A stretch of DNA of 51,524 nucleotides. It comes from Euzebya sp. GTDB lineage: Bacteria; Actinomycetota; Nitriliruptoria; Euzebyales; Euzebyaceae. The DNA is taken from contig NZ_CAXQBR010000083.1 of NCBI RefSeq assembly GCF_964222135.1, positions 1-51,524 of the forward strand, read 5' to 3'. Below are positions 16,542 through 25,033 of this stretch, piece after piece (position 1 is the first letter of the stretch; each line of letters opens with the position of its first letter). A program made the translations under genes and the position numbers. The notes beneath the pieces are model-generated. The model had not been told where the DNA came from. It made no database searches and saw nothing but the letters and a program-made list of their open reading frames with translations.

Positions 16542-16884
16542 ACCCTAGAGCGGAGGGCGACCGTCGCGTCGTCTCGTCCCTCCCCCCGAGGGCGGGACGG
16601 GATCGGACTGCACATGGTCCCGGGATGCGGTACCCGACTGCATGTCGTCCGGTCCCTCCTCCGGCCCGACTGCACCTTCGCCCGGAGGGTGCCGGACAGC
16701 GGGCAGTTCGCCCTCCCGCAGCGCCGGACAGGGTGCAGTTCGCGGGCCCCGGCACCGGACACCGCGCACTTCGCCGCCCCGCGGCACCGGACGACGTGCA
16801 GTTGCCCCGCACACGTGACTCAGCACCGCGCCATCACGCCCCTCCGTCGACGGTGGCCACGTGCGGAACTGCCCCTCGGACCCC
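16542..16884. repeat. Gene-free stretch holding 32-bp-period head-to-head repeat array (locus 1)
   Basis: This stretch has no credible gene. After a hairpin (CGTCCC 16575-16580 with GGGACG 16594-16599), units of the consensus GCACCGGACACCGTGCAGTT occur in both orientations. Minus-oriented units have their CAC anchors at 16611, 16641 and 16673. Plus-oriented units have their GTGC-equivalent anchors at 16701, 16733, 16764, 16796, 16828 and 16861, that is, steps of 31-33 bp. The two arms meet in a 39-bp centre (16670-16708) that is about 80% identical to centres at 46377-46415 and 47964-48002. The period is not a multiple of three and all frames are affected, so it is not coding. Confidence 0.8.
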
Positions 16885-18426
16885 TCAGCGGCCTAGCCGG
16901 CTGGCGGCCAGGGCGTAGCTGGCCGCGGCCCAGCCGGGGACGCCGTGCACCGCGCCGCCGGGGAAGGCCGACGCCGACCCGAGCCACAGCCCGCGGATCG
17001 GGGTGGCGTAGGGCACCAGGGCGGGGAGGGGTCGGAAGATCGTCTGGTCCAGCGCGTACGTCCCGCCGCCGACGTCGCCGCCGACGAGGTTGGCGTCGCC
17101 GGCCTCGAGCGCCTCGGGTCCCTGCACGTGGCGGGCGAGCACCCGGTCGGTGAACCCGGGGGCGAACCGCTCGACCTGGGCGGTCATCCGGTCGGCGTGG
17201 GCCGTGACGGCCTCCGGCCCCGCGAGCGCAGCCGGCACGCGGGTGTACGCCCAGGCGGTGTGCCGACCCTCCGGCGCGCGGGTCGGGTCGGCGACGGACT
17301 GCTGGCCGAAGAGCATGAACGGCTGCTCGGGGACCCGCCCCTCCCGCACGTCGGTGGTCTGGCGGGTCACGGCCTCCGCCGGTCCGCCGACGTGGACGGT
17401 CCCGGCCACCCGGGCCTCCGGCGCGGTCCAGGGGACCGGCCCGTCGAGCGCCCAGTCGACCTTGACCGTCCGCGGGCCGTAGCGGAACCGGGCCAGCCGG
17501 TCGGCGTACGCCGACGGCATCCGCGACCCGACCATCCGCAGCATCGCGTGCGGGGTCGTGTCCGCCACGACGATCGGGGCGCGCAGCCGGTCCCCGCCGG
17601 CGGTCACCACCCCGCCGACCCGCCGTCCGTCGGTCACCACCCGGACGATCGGGGTCCCGGTCCGGACCTCTCCGCCGAGCTCGGTCAGGTACCCCACCAG
17701 CGCCGACGTCAGCCGCCCGGCCCCGCCCCGTGGGCTCGGCCAGCCCGTCGCGTGGCCGAGGATCTGCAGGTACGCGCCGGCGACGGCCGAGCCGGCCTCC
17801 TCCGCCGGCACGTCGCCGTGCAGCACCGAGCCGTACAGCCACGCGCGGGCGTGCTCGCCGGCGAACAGCTCGCGGGCCAGGACGCCGGCCGGCATCAGCA
17901 GCATCCGCGCGAACTCGAGGGTGCCGGTCAGGCCGATCCCGGCGGCGAGGCGCGCCATGCCGACCAGCGGCGGGAAGCCGCCCAGCAACGTCCGCCGCAG
18001 CGCGTCGATGTGATCGACGTACGGCGTCACCCAGCGCCGCCACGCATCCCCGTCGCCGGGGTGCAGCCCGTTGAGGTTGTCCACCGTCGCGTCCACCGAC
18101 CGGTGCAACGCTCCCGCACGGCCGTCGGGCATGGGGTGGGCCATGGCGACCTCGGGCTCGACCCACTCGAGGCCGTGGCGGTCGAGGGGCATCCGCGCGA
18201 ACACCGGTGAGGCGGCGCCGGCGGGGTGCACGGCCGAGTAGGTGTCGGACCGGAAGCCGTCCAGGGTCAGCTCGGCGGTCCGGACCGCCCCACCGGGGGT
18301 GTCCTGCGCCTCGCACACCACGACGTCCCTGCCCGCCCGGGCCAGGCGGATCGCGGCGGCCAGCCCGGTCGGTCCGGCGCCGATGACGCCGGCGTCGACG
18401 CGGTCGCCTCCGGGGGACCCGCTCAC
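16885..18426 (-). CDS. Phytoene-dehydrogenase-like FAD oxidoreductase
   Basis: A 513-residue flavoprotein of the CrtI/amine-oxidase superfamily. The dinucleotide-binding loop is [20 protein letters not shown] (about residues 12-31), followed by [12 protein letters not shown]. The body contains the long substrate domain, and near the C-terminus the FAD-closing motif [20 protein letters not shown] precedes [15 protein letters not shown]. Related bacterial proteins are usually annotated NAD(P)/FAD-dependent oxidoreductase. No phytoene synthase is nearby, so a carotenoid role is not supported. The GTG start overlaps the stop of the upstream gene (GTGA). The two are therefore translationally coupled, and the partner may present or accept the substrate. 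Confidence 0.82.
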   Translation of the reverse strand: MSGSPGGDRVDAGVIGAGPTGLAAAIRLARAGRDVVVCEAQDTPGGAVRTAELTLDGFRSDTYSAVHPAGAASPVFARMPLDRHGLEWVEPEVAMAHPMPDGRAGALHRSVDATVDNLNGLHPGDGDAWRRWVTPYVDHIDALRRTLLGGFPPLVGMARLAAGIGLTGTLEFARMLLMPAGVLARELFAGEHARAWLYGSVLHGDVPAEEAGSAVAGAYLQILGHATGWPSPRGGAGRLTSALVGYLTELGGEVRTGTPIVRVVTDGRRVGGVVTAGGDRLRAPIVVADTTPHAMLRMVGSRMPSAYADRLARFRYGPRTVKVDWALDGPVPWTAPEARVAGTVHVGGPAEAVTRQTTDVREGRVPEQPFMLFGQQSVADPTRAPEGRHTAWAYTRVPAALAGPEAVTAHADRMTAQVERFAPGFTDRVLARHVQGPEALEAGDANLVGGDVGGGTYALDQTIFRPLPALVPYATPIRGLWLGSASAFPGGAVHGVPGWAAASYALAASRLGR

Positions 18427-19547
18427 GGGCCGGCCACCTCCGCGACGTGGTCGGCGATCTGGTGGAGCATGGACTCCTGCGGGCTCGACATCCCCCAGAA
18501 CGCGTGCTGGGAGTACGCCCCGACGCGGTCGTACAGCTCGGCGAGGTGCCACCGCATCGGGTCCCAGGTGCCCGCCGCCCGCAGGAAGCTCCGGCCGTCG
18601 GTCGAGTACAGCACCAGGCGGTTCTTCGCGTCGCCCATGAAGTGCCCGGCGTGGCAGGTCAGGTCGAACCCGGCGTGCACCTCGGCCCCGTCGGGGATCG
18701 GGCTCTGCTCCTGCGGCCGGGCGGCGAAGCCGGCGCGGACGTCCTCCACCCACGCGTCGCGGAGCTGCGGGTCGTCCGCGGTGACCAGCGTGGTCACGGT
18801 CACGTAGGCGCGCAGGAAGACCGGCGTGCGGGGGCTCGGGAAGCCGACGACCTCGATCTCGAAGGTCTGCCCGTCCAGACCGCGGCGGCGGAGGGGTGTG
18901 AAGCGGCCCAGCTCGCTCGCGTAGTCGGGCCAGTGCGCGACGTCGAGGACCGCGGCGGCCGTCGCGGCGGCGTCCGGCACCTCCACCGGCGGGTAGGTGT
19001 GCCACACCTGCTCGGCGACCGGCCGGCGGGGAGGGGTCAGGGGTCCCGGGTTCGCGCGGGCCAGCCGGACCTCGGGGTCGTGGGCGGCCCGCGCGGCGGC
19101 GGTCGGGAAGGCGATGCCCCAACCGCGGCGGTCCCGGTCCTGCGCCGCCTCGGGGAACCAGCCGCCGATCAGCCGGGCGCCGCCGTCGAGCAGCGAGGCG
19201 GTGTCGAGCAACCCGGTGCGCCCGCCCGCGCCCCGGAACCGGGCCGTCCCGAAGGCGGAGTGGAAGCGCACCACGTCGGCGGCGCCGAGCGTCCGCGTCC
19301 CCTGCTGGTGCCAGTAGGTCGTCAGGATCGTGAACGCCAGGCGCAGGTCGTCGAGGTCCCGGTCAGCGGGGTCCTTCGCGTAGTGCGCGGCGTTGAGGAA
19401 GTCGGTCACCCACGCGCTCGCCGTCGGGGAGGCCAGGGTCGACCCCCCGCGCCTGACGAGCTGCCCCGGTCCGGACCGCAGCGCGCGGTCGACCGCCAGG
19501 GCGGCGCCGGCGCCGGCGGCGGCGGACAGGACGTGGGATGCCTTCAC
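18423..19547 (-). CDS. Unknown protein coupled to the CrtI-like oxidoreductase
   Basis: A 374-residue protein I do not recognise. A short hydrophobic N-terminus ([21 protein letters not shown]) could be a signal or membrane anchor. Residues 40-160 contain aromatic helices ([30 protein letters not shown]). The middle, from [14 protein letters not shown] to [15 protein letters not shown], has a strand-rich pattern that could be a START/SRPBCC-like lipid pocket. The end carries [26 protein letters not shown]. The GTG start at 19547 is fixed by GGAGG 6 nt upstream. The stop overlaps the oxidoreductase start, so this and the next gene form a two-gene operon that probably acts on one hydrophobic substrate (inference). 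Confidence 0.65.
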   Translation of the reverse strand: MKASHVLSAAAGAGAALAVDRALRSGPGQLVRRGGSTLASPTASAWVTDFLNAAHYAKDPADRDLDDLRLAFTILTTYWHQQGTRTLGAADVVRFHSAFGTARFRGAGGRTGLLDTASLLDGGARLIGGWFPEAAQDRDRRGWGIAFPTAAARAAHDPEVRLARANPGPLTPPRRPVAEQVWHTYPPVEVPDAAATAAAVLDVAHWPDYASELGRFTPLRRRGLDGQTFEIEVVGFPSPRTPVFLRAYVTVTTLVTADDPQLRDAWVEDVRAGFAARPQEQSPIPDGAEVHAGFDLTCHAGHFMGDAKNRLVLYSTDGRSFLRAAGTWDPMRWHLAELYDRVGAYSQHAFWGMSSPQESMLHQIADHVAEVAGP

Positions 19548-19667
19548 GATCGACCTCCGGTGGGGGGATCCGTCAGCGGGACCCTTCCCCCGGGGGAGGG
19601 GCGGGGACACGCCGTCGGCCAGGGACGCACGTGGTGTGAGCGGCCGCGCGCGTGCCAGCATCGTGGC

Positions 19668-20438
19668 ATGCGCTTCCTCAGAGTGTCCCGTCCAGACGGC
19701 CCCGCGTTCGCGGCGCTCCACGCCGACGGCCAGCACGCGATCCTGGTCGAGGGCAACCCGTTCCGCGAGTACACCCTGACCGACCGGGTGGCCCCGCTCG
19801 AGAAGCTGACCCTCCTGCCGCCGGTGCTGCCGTCCAAGGTCCTGTGCGTCGGCAAGAACTACCGCGACCACGCCGCGGAGATGGGCGGCGACGTCCCCGC
19901 CGAGCCGCTGATCTTCTCCAAGCCCTCGACCGCCGTCATCGGGCCCGGGGAGCGGATCGTCCTGCCGGAGCTGAGCGAGGAGGTCCACCACGAGGCCGAG
20001 CTCGCCGTCGTCATCGGCCGCATCTGCAAGTCGGTGCCGGTCGAGGACGCCGCCGAGGTCGTGATGGGCTACCTGTGCGCGAACGACGTCACCGCCCGGG
20101 ACCTCCAGCGCCGCGACGGGCAGTGGACGCGGTCCAAGGGCTTCGACACCTTCGCGCCGATCGGCCCGTGGATCGACACCGACTTCGACCCCTCCGCCGG
20201 CGCGGCGATCACCTGCCGGGTCGACGGGGAGGAGCGGCAGCGCTCGACCCTCGACCAGATGGTCTTCGGCGTCGCGGAGCTGATCGCCTGGTGCTCGGCG
20301 TTCGCCACGCTGCTGCCGGGAGACGTCATCATGACCGGCACCCCCGCGGGGGTGGGACCGATCACCGCCGGCCAGACCGTGGAGGTCGAGGTGGAGGGGC
20401 TCGGCACCCTGTCGAACCCGGTCGTCGCCGCGAGCTAG
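19668..20438 (+). CDS. Fumarylacetoacetate hydrolase-family protein
   Basis: A 256-residue FAH-family enzyme acting on a 2-oxo or 2-hydroxy acid such as hydroxyhepta-dienedioate, acylpyruvate or oxaloacetate. [18 protein letters not shown] marks the active-site entrance. The metal-binding acidic residues sit in [12 protein letters not shown] (E, E), and [16 protein letters not shown] supplies the aspartate. [12 protein letters not shown] and [16 protein letters not shown] complete the fold. An FAH-family gene sits close to gltX in Mycobacterium as well (Rv2993c/Rv2992c). A CAGCAT box lies 6 nt before the ATG, and there is no ribosome site. Confidence 0.88.
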   Translation: MRFLRVSRPDGPAFAALHADGQHAILVEGNPFREYTLTDRVAPLEKLTLLPPVLPSKVLCVGKNYRDHAAEMGGDVPAEPLIFSKPSTAVIGPGERIVLPELSEEVHHEAELAVVIGRICKSVPVEDAAEVVMGYLCANDVTARDLQRRDGQWTRSKGFDTFAPIGPWIDTDFDPSAGAAITCRVDGEERQRSTLDQMVFGVAELIAWCSAFATLLPGDVIMTGTPAGVGPITAGQTVEVEVEGLGTLSNPVVAAS

Positions 20439-20537
20439 CGGCCACGGCGGACCCACGCCACCTGGGTCGGGGCCCAGGCCACATCTGGGTCCGCGGGCCC
20501 TTCCGCCCGCCACCGCCGTGCGCCAGGGTCGTCGGTG

Positions 20538-22001
20538 ATGGGGAACGACCGCGGGCAGTCCACGATCGAGTGGCTGGGCGTCGCCGCGGTCGTCGTCGCC
20601 GCCCTCGCGGTCCTGCTCGCCACCGACCTCGCCCGACCGGTCACGACCGCCGTCACGGGTCTCGTCTGCCGCGTCGCCGGCAGCGGGTGCGAGGGCGAGG
20701 GCACGGGCGGAGGGGGCGGGGACCCGGCCGCTGCCCGGGCCGGGGATGACGAGGGGACCGCAGGCCTCGGCCCGGAGGATCAGCGGAGCGGTGCCACCGA
20801 CGGCGACGACGTGCTCGACGCCGAGGAGCACGCGGCGATCGCCGCGGTCCTCGACTCCGGGGACCCGGCCGCGATCCACGACGCGCTGTCCGGCCTGTCC
20901 GATGCGGAGGCCGCCGCAGCGGTCGCGGCGCTCCGCGACCAGATCGCCCTGACCGACGGGGTCCCCCAACCCCTCCGCGTCGCCGCCAACTCCGAGCGGA
21001 TCACCGCGCACATCGCGGAGCTCGAGGCCGCCCTCGCCGCGCTCGACGCCGGGGACGACGGCGGGATCCTCGGCGCGGTCGAGGACTTCGTGGAGGGCCA
21101 CAACCCGACCCCCGACTTCGTCTTCGGCGAGCCCGCGCCCGACACCCCCGCCGAGCAGGCCGCCCTCCTCGAACAGCGCATCGCGATGCTGGAGGGGTGG
21201 ATCGCCGACGACCGCCAGATCATCGCGTTCGAGCCGCCGACCACGCTCCTCGGCGGTGACGCCCGCATCGTCGAGGTGTTCGGCGACCTCGAGACCGCCG
21301 ACCACGTCGGGGTCCTGGTTCCCGGGATCACCACCGACCTCGACAGCTACGAGGGTGGACTCGCCACGAGCGCCCGAGACTTCCGCGGCGCGGCGGGGGA
21401 GTCCACCGCCGTGGTGGCCCACCTCGGCTACGACGCCCCCGACAGCCTGACCGACGGCGCCACCCTGACCGGTGAGCGCGCCCGCGGGGCCGCACCCGAC
21501 CTGGCCGGCTTCGTCAACTCCCTCGACGCCGACGGCCGCGACCGGGACGTGACGCTGGTCGGGCACTCCTACGGCTCACGCGTCGCGGCCGAGGCGACCC
21601 AGCTGGGCACCGACGTCGACAACCTCGTGCTGATCGGCTCGCCCGGCACCGGCGTGGAGACCGCCGGGGACCTCGGCGTCGACCCCCAGGACGTCTACAT
21701 CGGCCGCAACGGCGACGACCCGATCCGCCACGTCGGCACGATCGAGGGCGGCGTCGACGGCGTCCTCGGGGGCATCGACGACGTGCTGGGCACCGATCTC
21801 GACACCGGCGACCTCGGTCACGGGCGGGACCCGGTCGACGACGGCTACGGCGGTCAGCTGATCGACGCCCCCCCGACCGGCGGGCACGGCGGCTACTTCG
21901 ACCCGCTGGCTGGCGTCGGCGAGTCCGTCGTCGCGATCATCGACGGGCGGCCCGAGGACGCCCACGTCGCGGCCGACCGGGGCGCGGGTACCCCGCGGTG
22001 A
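20538..22001 (+). CDS. Alpha/beta hydrolase (DUF1023-like) with prepilin-type N-terminus
   Basis: A 487-residue exported hydrolase. The first 30 residues are GNDRGQSTIEWLGVAAVVV plus further hydrophobic residues: a Gly, then QSTIE with Glu at +5, then about 20 hydrophobic residues. That is the pattern cleaved by class III (Flp/TadE-type) prepilin peptidases. A Gly/Asp-rich linker and a helical Ala/Glu/Asp region (residues 80-215) follow. The C-terminal domain is an alpha/beta hydrolase of the actinobacterial DUF1023 type: HVGVLVPGITTDLDSYEGG, nucleophile elbow VTLVGHSYGSRVAAEA (Ser in GHSYG), VLIGSPGTGVETA and the likely catalytic His in the C-terminal THHGGY-like segment GGHGGYFD. The GTG at 20535 is also possible; ATG 20538 follows a CAGGGT box by 8 nt. 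Two lipoprotein genes follow with overlaps. Confidence 0.78.
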   Translation: MGNDRGQSTIEWLGVAAVVVAALAVLLATDLARPVTTAVTGLVCRVAGSGCEGEGTGGGGGDPAAARAGDDEGTAGLGPEDQRSGATDGDDVLDAEEHAAIAAVLDSGDPAAIHDALSGLSDAEAAAAVAALRDQIALTDGVPQPLRVAANSERITAHIAELEAALAALDAGDDGGILGAVEDFVEGHNPTPDFVFGEPAPDTPAEQAALLEQRIAMLEGWIADDRQIIAFEPPTTLLGGDARIVEVFGDLETADHVGVLVPGITTDLDSYEGGLATSARDFRGAAGESTAVVAHLGYDAPDSLTDGATLTGERARGAAPDLAGFVNSLDADGRDRDVTLVGHSYGSRVAAEATQLGTDVDNLVLIGSPGTGVETAGDLGVDPQDVYIGRNGDDPIRHVGTIEGGVDGVLGGIDDVLGTDLDTGDLGHGRDPVDDGYGGQLIDAPPTGGHGGYFDPLAGVGESVVAIIDGRPEDAHVAADRGAGTPR

Positions 22002-22021
22002 CCAGGGGGTACGGTCGGGCC

Positions 22022-22456
22022 GTGCGCCGACCAGCCACCAACCAGCGACGCCGGCCGGGCCTCGCGGCGCTGGCCGGGATCGTCGCCGCGGTCGCGCTCC
22101 TGGGAGGGTGCGCGGGCCAGCCGACGCCCGCGGAGGCGCGGGAGCGGGCGGAGGAGGTCCTGGCGACCTACGGCATCGCCCTGCTGCCCGCAGAGGTGGC
22201 GGCCGGACCGACCGAGTCCGAGGTCCGCGCCTGCACCAGCGGTGCCCTGCAGCGGGTGCGGGTGCGCCTCGACGTCCCCGCGGGAGTCGATCACGTCGCT
22301 GCGCTCGCCGCGGCCTGGCAGGACCGGGGGGAGGTCACCCGGTCCGCCGGCGACGCCTACCTCGAGCGCGACGGCTACACGCGGATCGCGATCGCCGACG
22401 CCGGCGGCGGCGGTCCGGTCCTGCAGGTGGAGAGCCCGTGCGTCGACGACGGATGA
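22022..22456 (+). CDS. Putative lipoprotein
   Basis: A 144-residue lipoprotein precursor. A basic start (RRPATNQRRRPG) is followed by a hydrophobic core and the lipobox LLGGC, then a short Gln/Pro tether and an alpha-beta domain (AEEVLATYGIALLPAEVAAGPT, RVRVRLDVPAG) with two further cysteines that could form a disulphide. Function unknown. An in-frame GTG at 21998 overlaps the previous stop, but TACGGT at 22010-22015 is 6 nt before GTG 22022, so the leaderless start is preferred. The next lipoprotein gene overlaps the 3' end. Confidence 0.62.
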   Translation: MRRPATNQRRRPGLAALAGIVAAVALLGGCAGQPTPAEARERAEEVLATYGIALLPAEVAAGPTESEVRACTSGALQRVRVRLDVPAGVDHVAALAAAWQDRGEVTRSAGDAYLERDGYTRIAIADAGGGGPVLQVESPCVDDG

Positions 22457-23259
22457 TCGGCCTGCTCGCCGTGGCGGCCGTGGTGGCCGCCGGCTGCGGG
22501 CAGCCGACGGAGGAGGAGATCACCCCGGTGGACCGCACGACCCCCGAGACCGATCCCGTGGCCGTCATGCTCGCCGAGGCCGGCCCGATCGCCGCCGCTG
22601 CCGACGTCGCGGAGGTCACCTGGCAGGTGGAGGGGTGCGGTGGCGGACCGGACGGGCAGGTCCGCCTCGGGGTCGCGATCCTCGCCGGGGCCACCGGCTC
22701 CTCGGGTGGGGGCGGGCGGGACGCAGAGGGTCGGGGCGCCGCCTCCGACGAGCGCTGGGCCAACGCGGGGTGGGGTCCGACGGTCGAGTCCGGCGCCGTC
22801 TCCGCCACCACCGCCGACGGTGTCGACGTGGACCTCCGCGCCGGTGCCGACCGCGCCGGGCTGGCGGTCCGCGGGCCGTGCGCGGACGCCGCGGTGCTGA
22901 CCCCCTCCTCCCCCGTGGATGTGCTCGCCACCGCGGAGCTTGCCGCCCGTGACCTGCTCGCCGGCCTCGACCTCCCGGGGCCTGCGACGACACGGACCGA
23001 CCAGCCCCTGTGCGGCGAGGGGTGGCGCCAGACCGTCGTCACCACCCAGGTCGACGTCGACGACGCGGTGGCTGCGGTCGACACGGTCCGCGCCCAGCTG
23101 GCTGACCGGGACGCGGCCGATGGGGATTTGGAGGCCGTCGACCTCGCCACCTCCACCGTCGCGTTCCGGACCGTCGGCGGTGGCCTCGTCGTCGTCACCG
23201 GCGCCGAGGGCACCCTGCAGGCCCGCGCCCACGGTCCGTGCCGCCCCACCGGCACCTGA
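22438..23259 (+). CDS. Putative lipoprotein
   Basis: A 273-residue lipoprotein precursor. The start GTG at 22438 gives the basic n-region MRRRR before the hydrophobic GLLAVAAVVAAGC lipobox; the later ATG at 22453 would lose those arginines. It overlaps the preceding lipoprotein gene. The mature part seems to contain two similar alpha-beta halves (EVTWQVEGCGGGPDG in the first, QPLCGEGWRQTVVTTQVDVDD in the second), each with a cysteine pair, so it may be a duplicated version of the domain in the upstream lipoprotein. Function unknown. Confidence 0.65.
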   Translation: MRRRRMIGLLAVAAVVAAGCGQPTEEEITPVDRTTPETDPVAVMLAEAGPIAAAADVAEVTWQVEGCGGGPDGQVRLGVAILAGATGSSGGGGRDAEGRGAASDERWANAGWGPTVESGAVSATTADGVDVDLRAGADRAGLAVRGPCADAAVLTPSSPVDVLATAELAARDLLAGLDLPGPATTRTDQPLCGEGWRQTVVTTQVDVDDAVAAVDTVRAQLADRDAADGDLEAVDLATSTVAFRTVGGGLVVVTGAEGTLQARAHGPCRPTGT

Positions 23260-23304
23260 CCCCCTGACATGTGCGCCGCCGGCGGGGTCTGCGACGCTGG
23301 GGGC

Positions 23305-25005
23305 ATGACCGCACCAGCCACCGGCGACGCCCCGCACCCCGAGGCCGCCTCGGACTTCATCCGCGACGCGATCCGCGCCGACCTCGAGTCGGGGGCGCAC
23401 GACGGGCGGGTGCAGACCCGGTTCCCGCCGGAGCCGAACGGCTACCTCCACGTGGGCCACGCCAAGTCGATCATCCTCAACTTCGGGCTGGCCGAGGAGT
23501 TCGGGGGCACCTGCAACCTCCGCTTCGACGACACCAACCCGGTCGTCGAGGACCCCGAGTTCGTCACCGCGATCATCGAGGACATCGGCTGGCTGGGCTA
23601 CGAGCCGGAGGCCGTCGTCCACGCGAGCGACTACTTCGCCCAGCTCTACGACTGGGCGGAGGAGCTGATCGGCAAGGGCCTCGCGTACGTGGACGACCAG
23701 GATGCGGAGACGATCTCCGCCCAGCGCGGCGGGTACGGCCAGCCCGGTGTCGAATCACCCCACCGCGACCGCACCCCCGAGGAGAACCTGGCGCTGTTCC
23801 GGGGCATGCGCGACGGGGAGTTCGCCGACGGGTCGAAGGTGCTGCGCGCGAAGATCGACATGCAGCACCCGAACATGATCATGCGCGACCCGGTGCTGTA
23901 CCGGATCCGCCGGGTGCCCCACGAGCGGACCGGCACCGACTGGATCATCTACCCGACCTACGACTGGGCGCACGGGCAGTCCGACGCGATCGAGGGGGTC
24001 ACCCACTCCCTCTGCACCCTCGAGTTCGCCGACCACCGGCCGGTCTACGACTGGTTCCTGTCCCACCTCGACCTGCCGCACAGCACGCCGGAGCAGACCG
24101 AGTTCGCCCGCCTCCAGCTCACCCACACGGTGATGAGCAAGCGGATCCTCCGCCGGCTGGTGGAGGAGGGCGTGGTGGAGGGGTGGGACGATCCGCGCAT
24201 GCCGACCCTGCGGGGCATGCGGAAGCGCGGCTACCCGCCCGAGGCCCTGCGGGCGTTCGTCGACACCGTCGGGGTGGCGAAGACCAACTCCGTCGTCGAG
24301 GTCGAGCTGCTCGAGTCCTTCGTCCGCCGCCACCACAACACCCACGCGCTCCGGCGGATGGGCGTGCTGCGGCCCCTCAAGGTCACGATCACCAACTGGC
24401 CCGAGGGGCACGTCGAGGAGCTCGAGGCGATCAACAACCCCGAGGACGAGACGGCCGGCACCCGCACCGTCCCCTTCAGCGGCGAGCTGTGGATCGAGGC
24501 GGACGACTTCATGCTCGACCCGCCGAGGAAGTACTACCGGCTGAGCCCGGGGCGGGAGGTCCGGCTGCGCGGCGGGTACTTCATCACCGCCACCGACGTG
24601 GTCACCGACGACGCCGGCGAGGTCGTCGAGGTCCGCTGCACCTACGACCCCGAGACCCGCGGCGGCCAGGCGCCCGACGGGCGGAAGGTCAAGGCGACGA
24701 TCCACTGGGTGTCCGCCCCGCACGCCCTCGACGCGACCGTCCACCTCTACGACCGGCTGTTCACCGACCCCCAGCCCGCCGATCCGATCGCCAGCCTGAA
24801 CCCGGACTCCCGCGAGACCGTCACGGCCAAGGTCGAGCCCGTGATCGCCGACACCCCGCCCTGCGACGTCATCCAGCTCGAGCGGATCGGCTACTTCGCC
24901 GCGGACCCCGTCGAGCCCCTCACCCTCCACCGCACGGTCGGGCTCCGCGACGAGTGGGCGAACATCCAGAAGCGGCAGCAGGGCGGGGGAGGGGGCGGCA
25001 AGTAG
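23305..25005 (+). CDS. glnS: Glutaminyl-tRNA synthetase
   Basis: A 566-residue class I synthetase that charges tRNA-Gln with glutamine directly. The HIGH-type signature is FPPEPNGYLHVGHAKS (about residues 38-53), in the GlnRS/GluRS-B form, followed by NLRFDDTNP. The KMSKS-type loop is VMSKRILRRLVEEG. After the catalytic core, the anticodon-binding beta-barrels of GlnRS are present (HHNTHALRRMGVLRPLKVTITNWP, PPRKYYRLSPGREVRLRGGYFI, HWVSAPHA, then NPDSRETVTAKVEP). Length matches bacterial GlnRS (about 550-560). It is followed after 28 nt by gltX. Most actinobacteria make Gln-tRNA through GatCAB, so a genuine GlnRS is noteworthy. Confidence 0.95.
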   Translation: MTAPATGDAPHPEAASDFIRDAIRADLESGAHDGRVQTRFPPEPNGYLHVGHAKSIILNFGLAEEFGGTCNLRFDDTNPVVEDPEFVTAIIEDIGWLGYEPEAVVHASDYFAQLYDWAEELIGKGLAYVDDQDAETISAQRGGYGQPGVESPHRDRTPEENLALFRGMRDGEFADGSKVLRAKIDMQHPNMIMRDPVLYRIRRVPHERTGTDWIIYPTYDWAHGQSDAIEGVTHSLCTLEFADHRPVYDWFLSHLDLPHSTPEQTEFARLQLTHTVMSKRILRRLVEEGVVEGWDDPRMPTLRGMRKRGYPPEALRAFVDTVGVAKTNSVVEVELLESFVRRHHNTHALRRMGVLRPLKVTITNWPEGHVEELEAINNPEDETAGTRTVPFSGELWIEADDFMLDPPRKYYRLSPGREVRLRGGYFITATDVVTDDAGEVVEVRCTYDPETRGGQAPDGRKVKATIHWVSAPHALDATVHLYDRLFTDPQPADPIASLNPDSRETVTAKVEPVIADTPPCDVIQLERIGYFAADPVEPLTLHRTVGLRDEWANIQKRQQGGGGGGK

Positions 25006-25017
25006 CCCCGTCCGGAC

Positions 25018-25023
25018 TACCCT
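25018..25023 (+). promoter_or_regulatory. -10 box of the gltX leaderless promoter
   Basis: TACCCT ends 10 nt before the ATG at 25034, so gltX can be transcribed apart from glnS. Confidence 0.5.
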
Positions 25024-25033
25024 TCTGCGCCAC

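Noticed and set aside
16614-17153. Open reading frames across the repeat arrays as repeat proteins
   Set aside because: The 32-bp period shifts the frame at every unit, so any translated repeat is an artefact of high GC. Codon use at third positions is also not gene-like.
18447-19667. Long plus-strand frame running into the FAH gene
   Set aside because: Sequence before [11 protein letters not shown] is Arg/Gly/Pro-rich shadow of the minus-strand gene; FAH homology starts at 19668.
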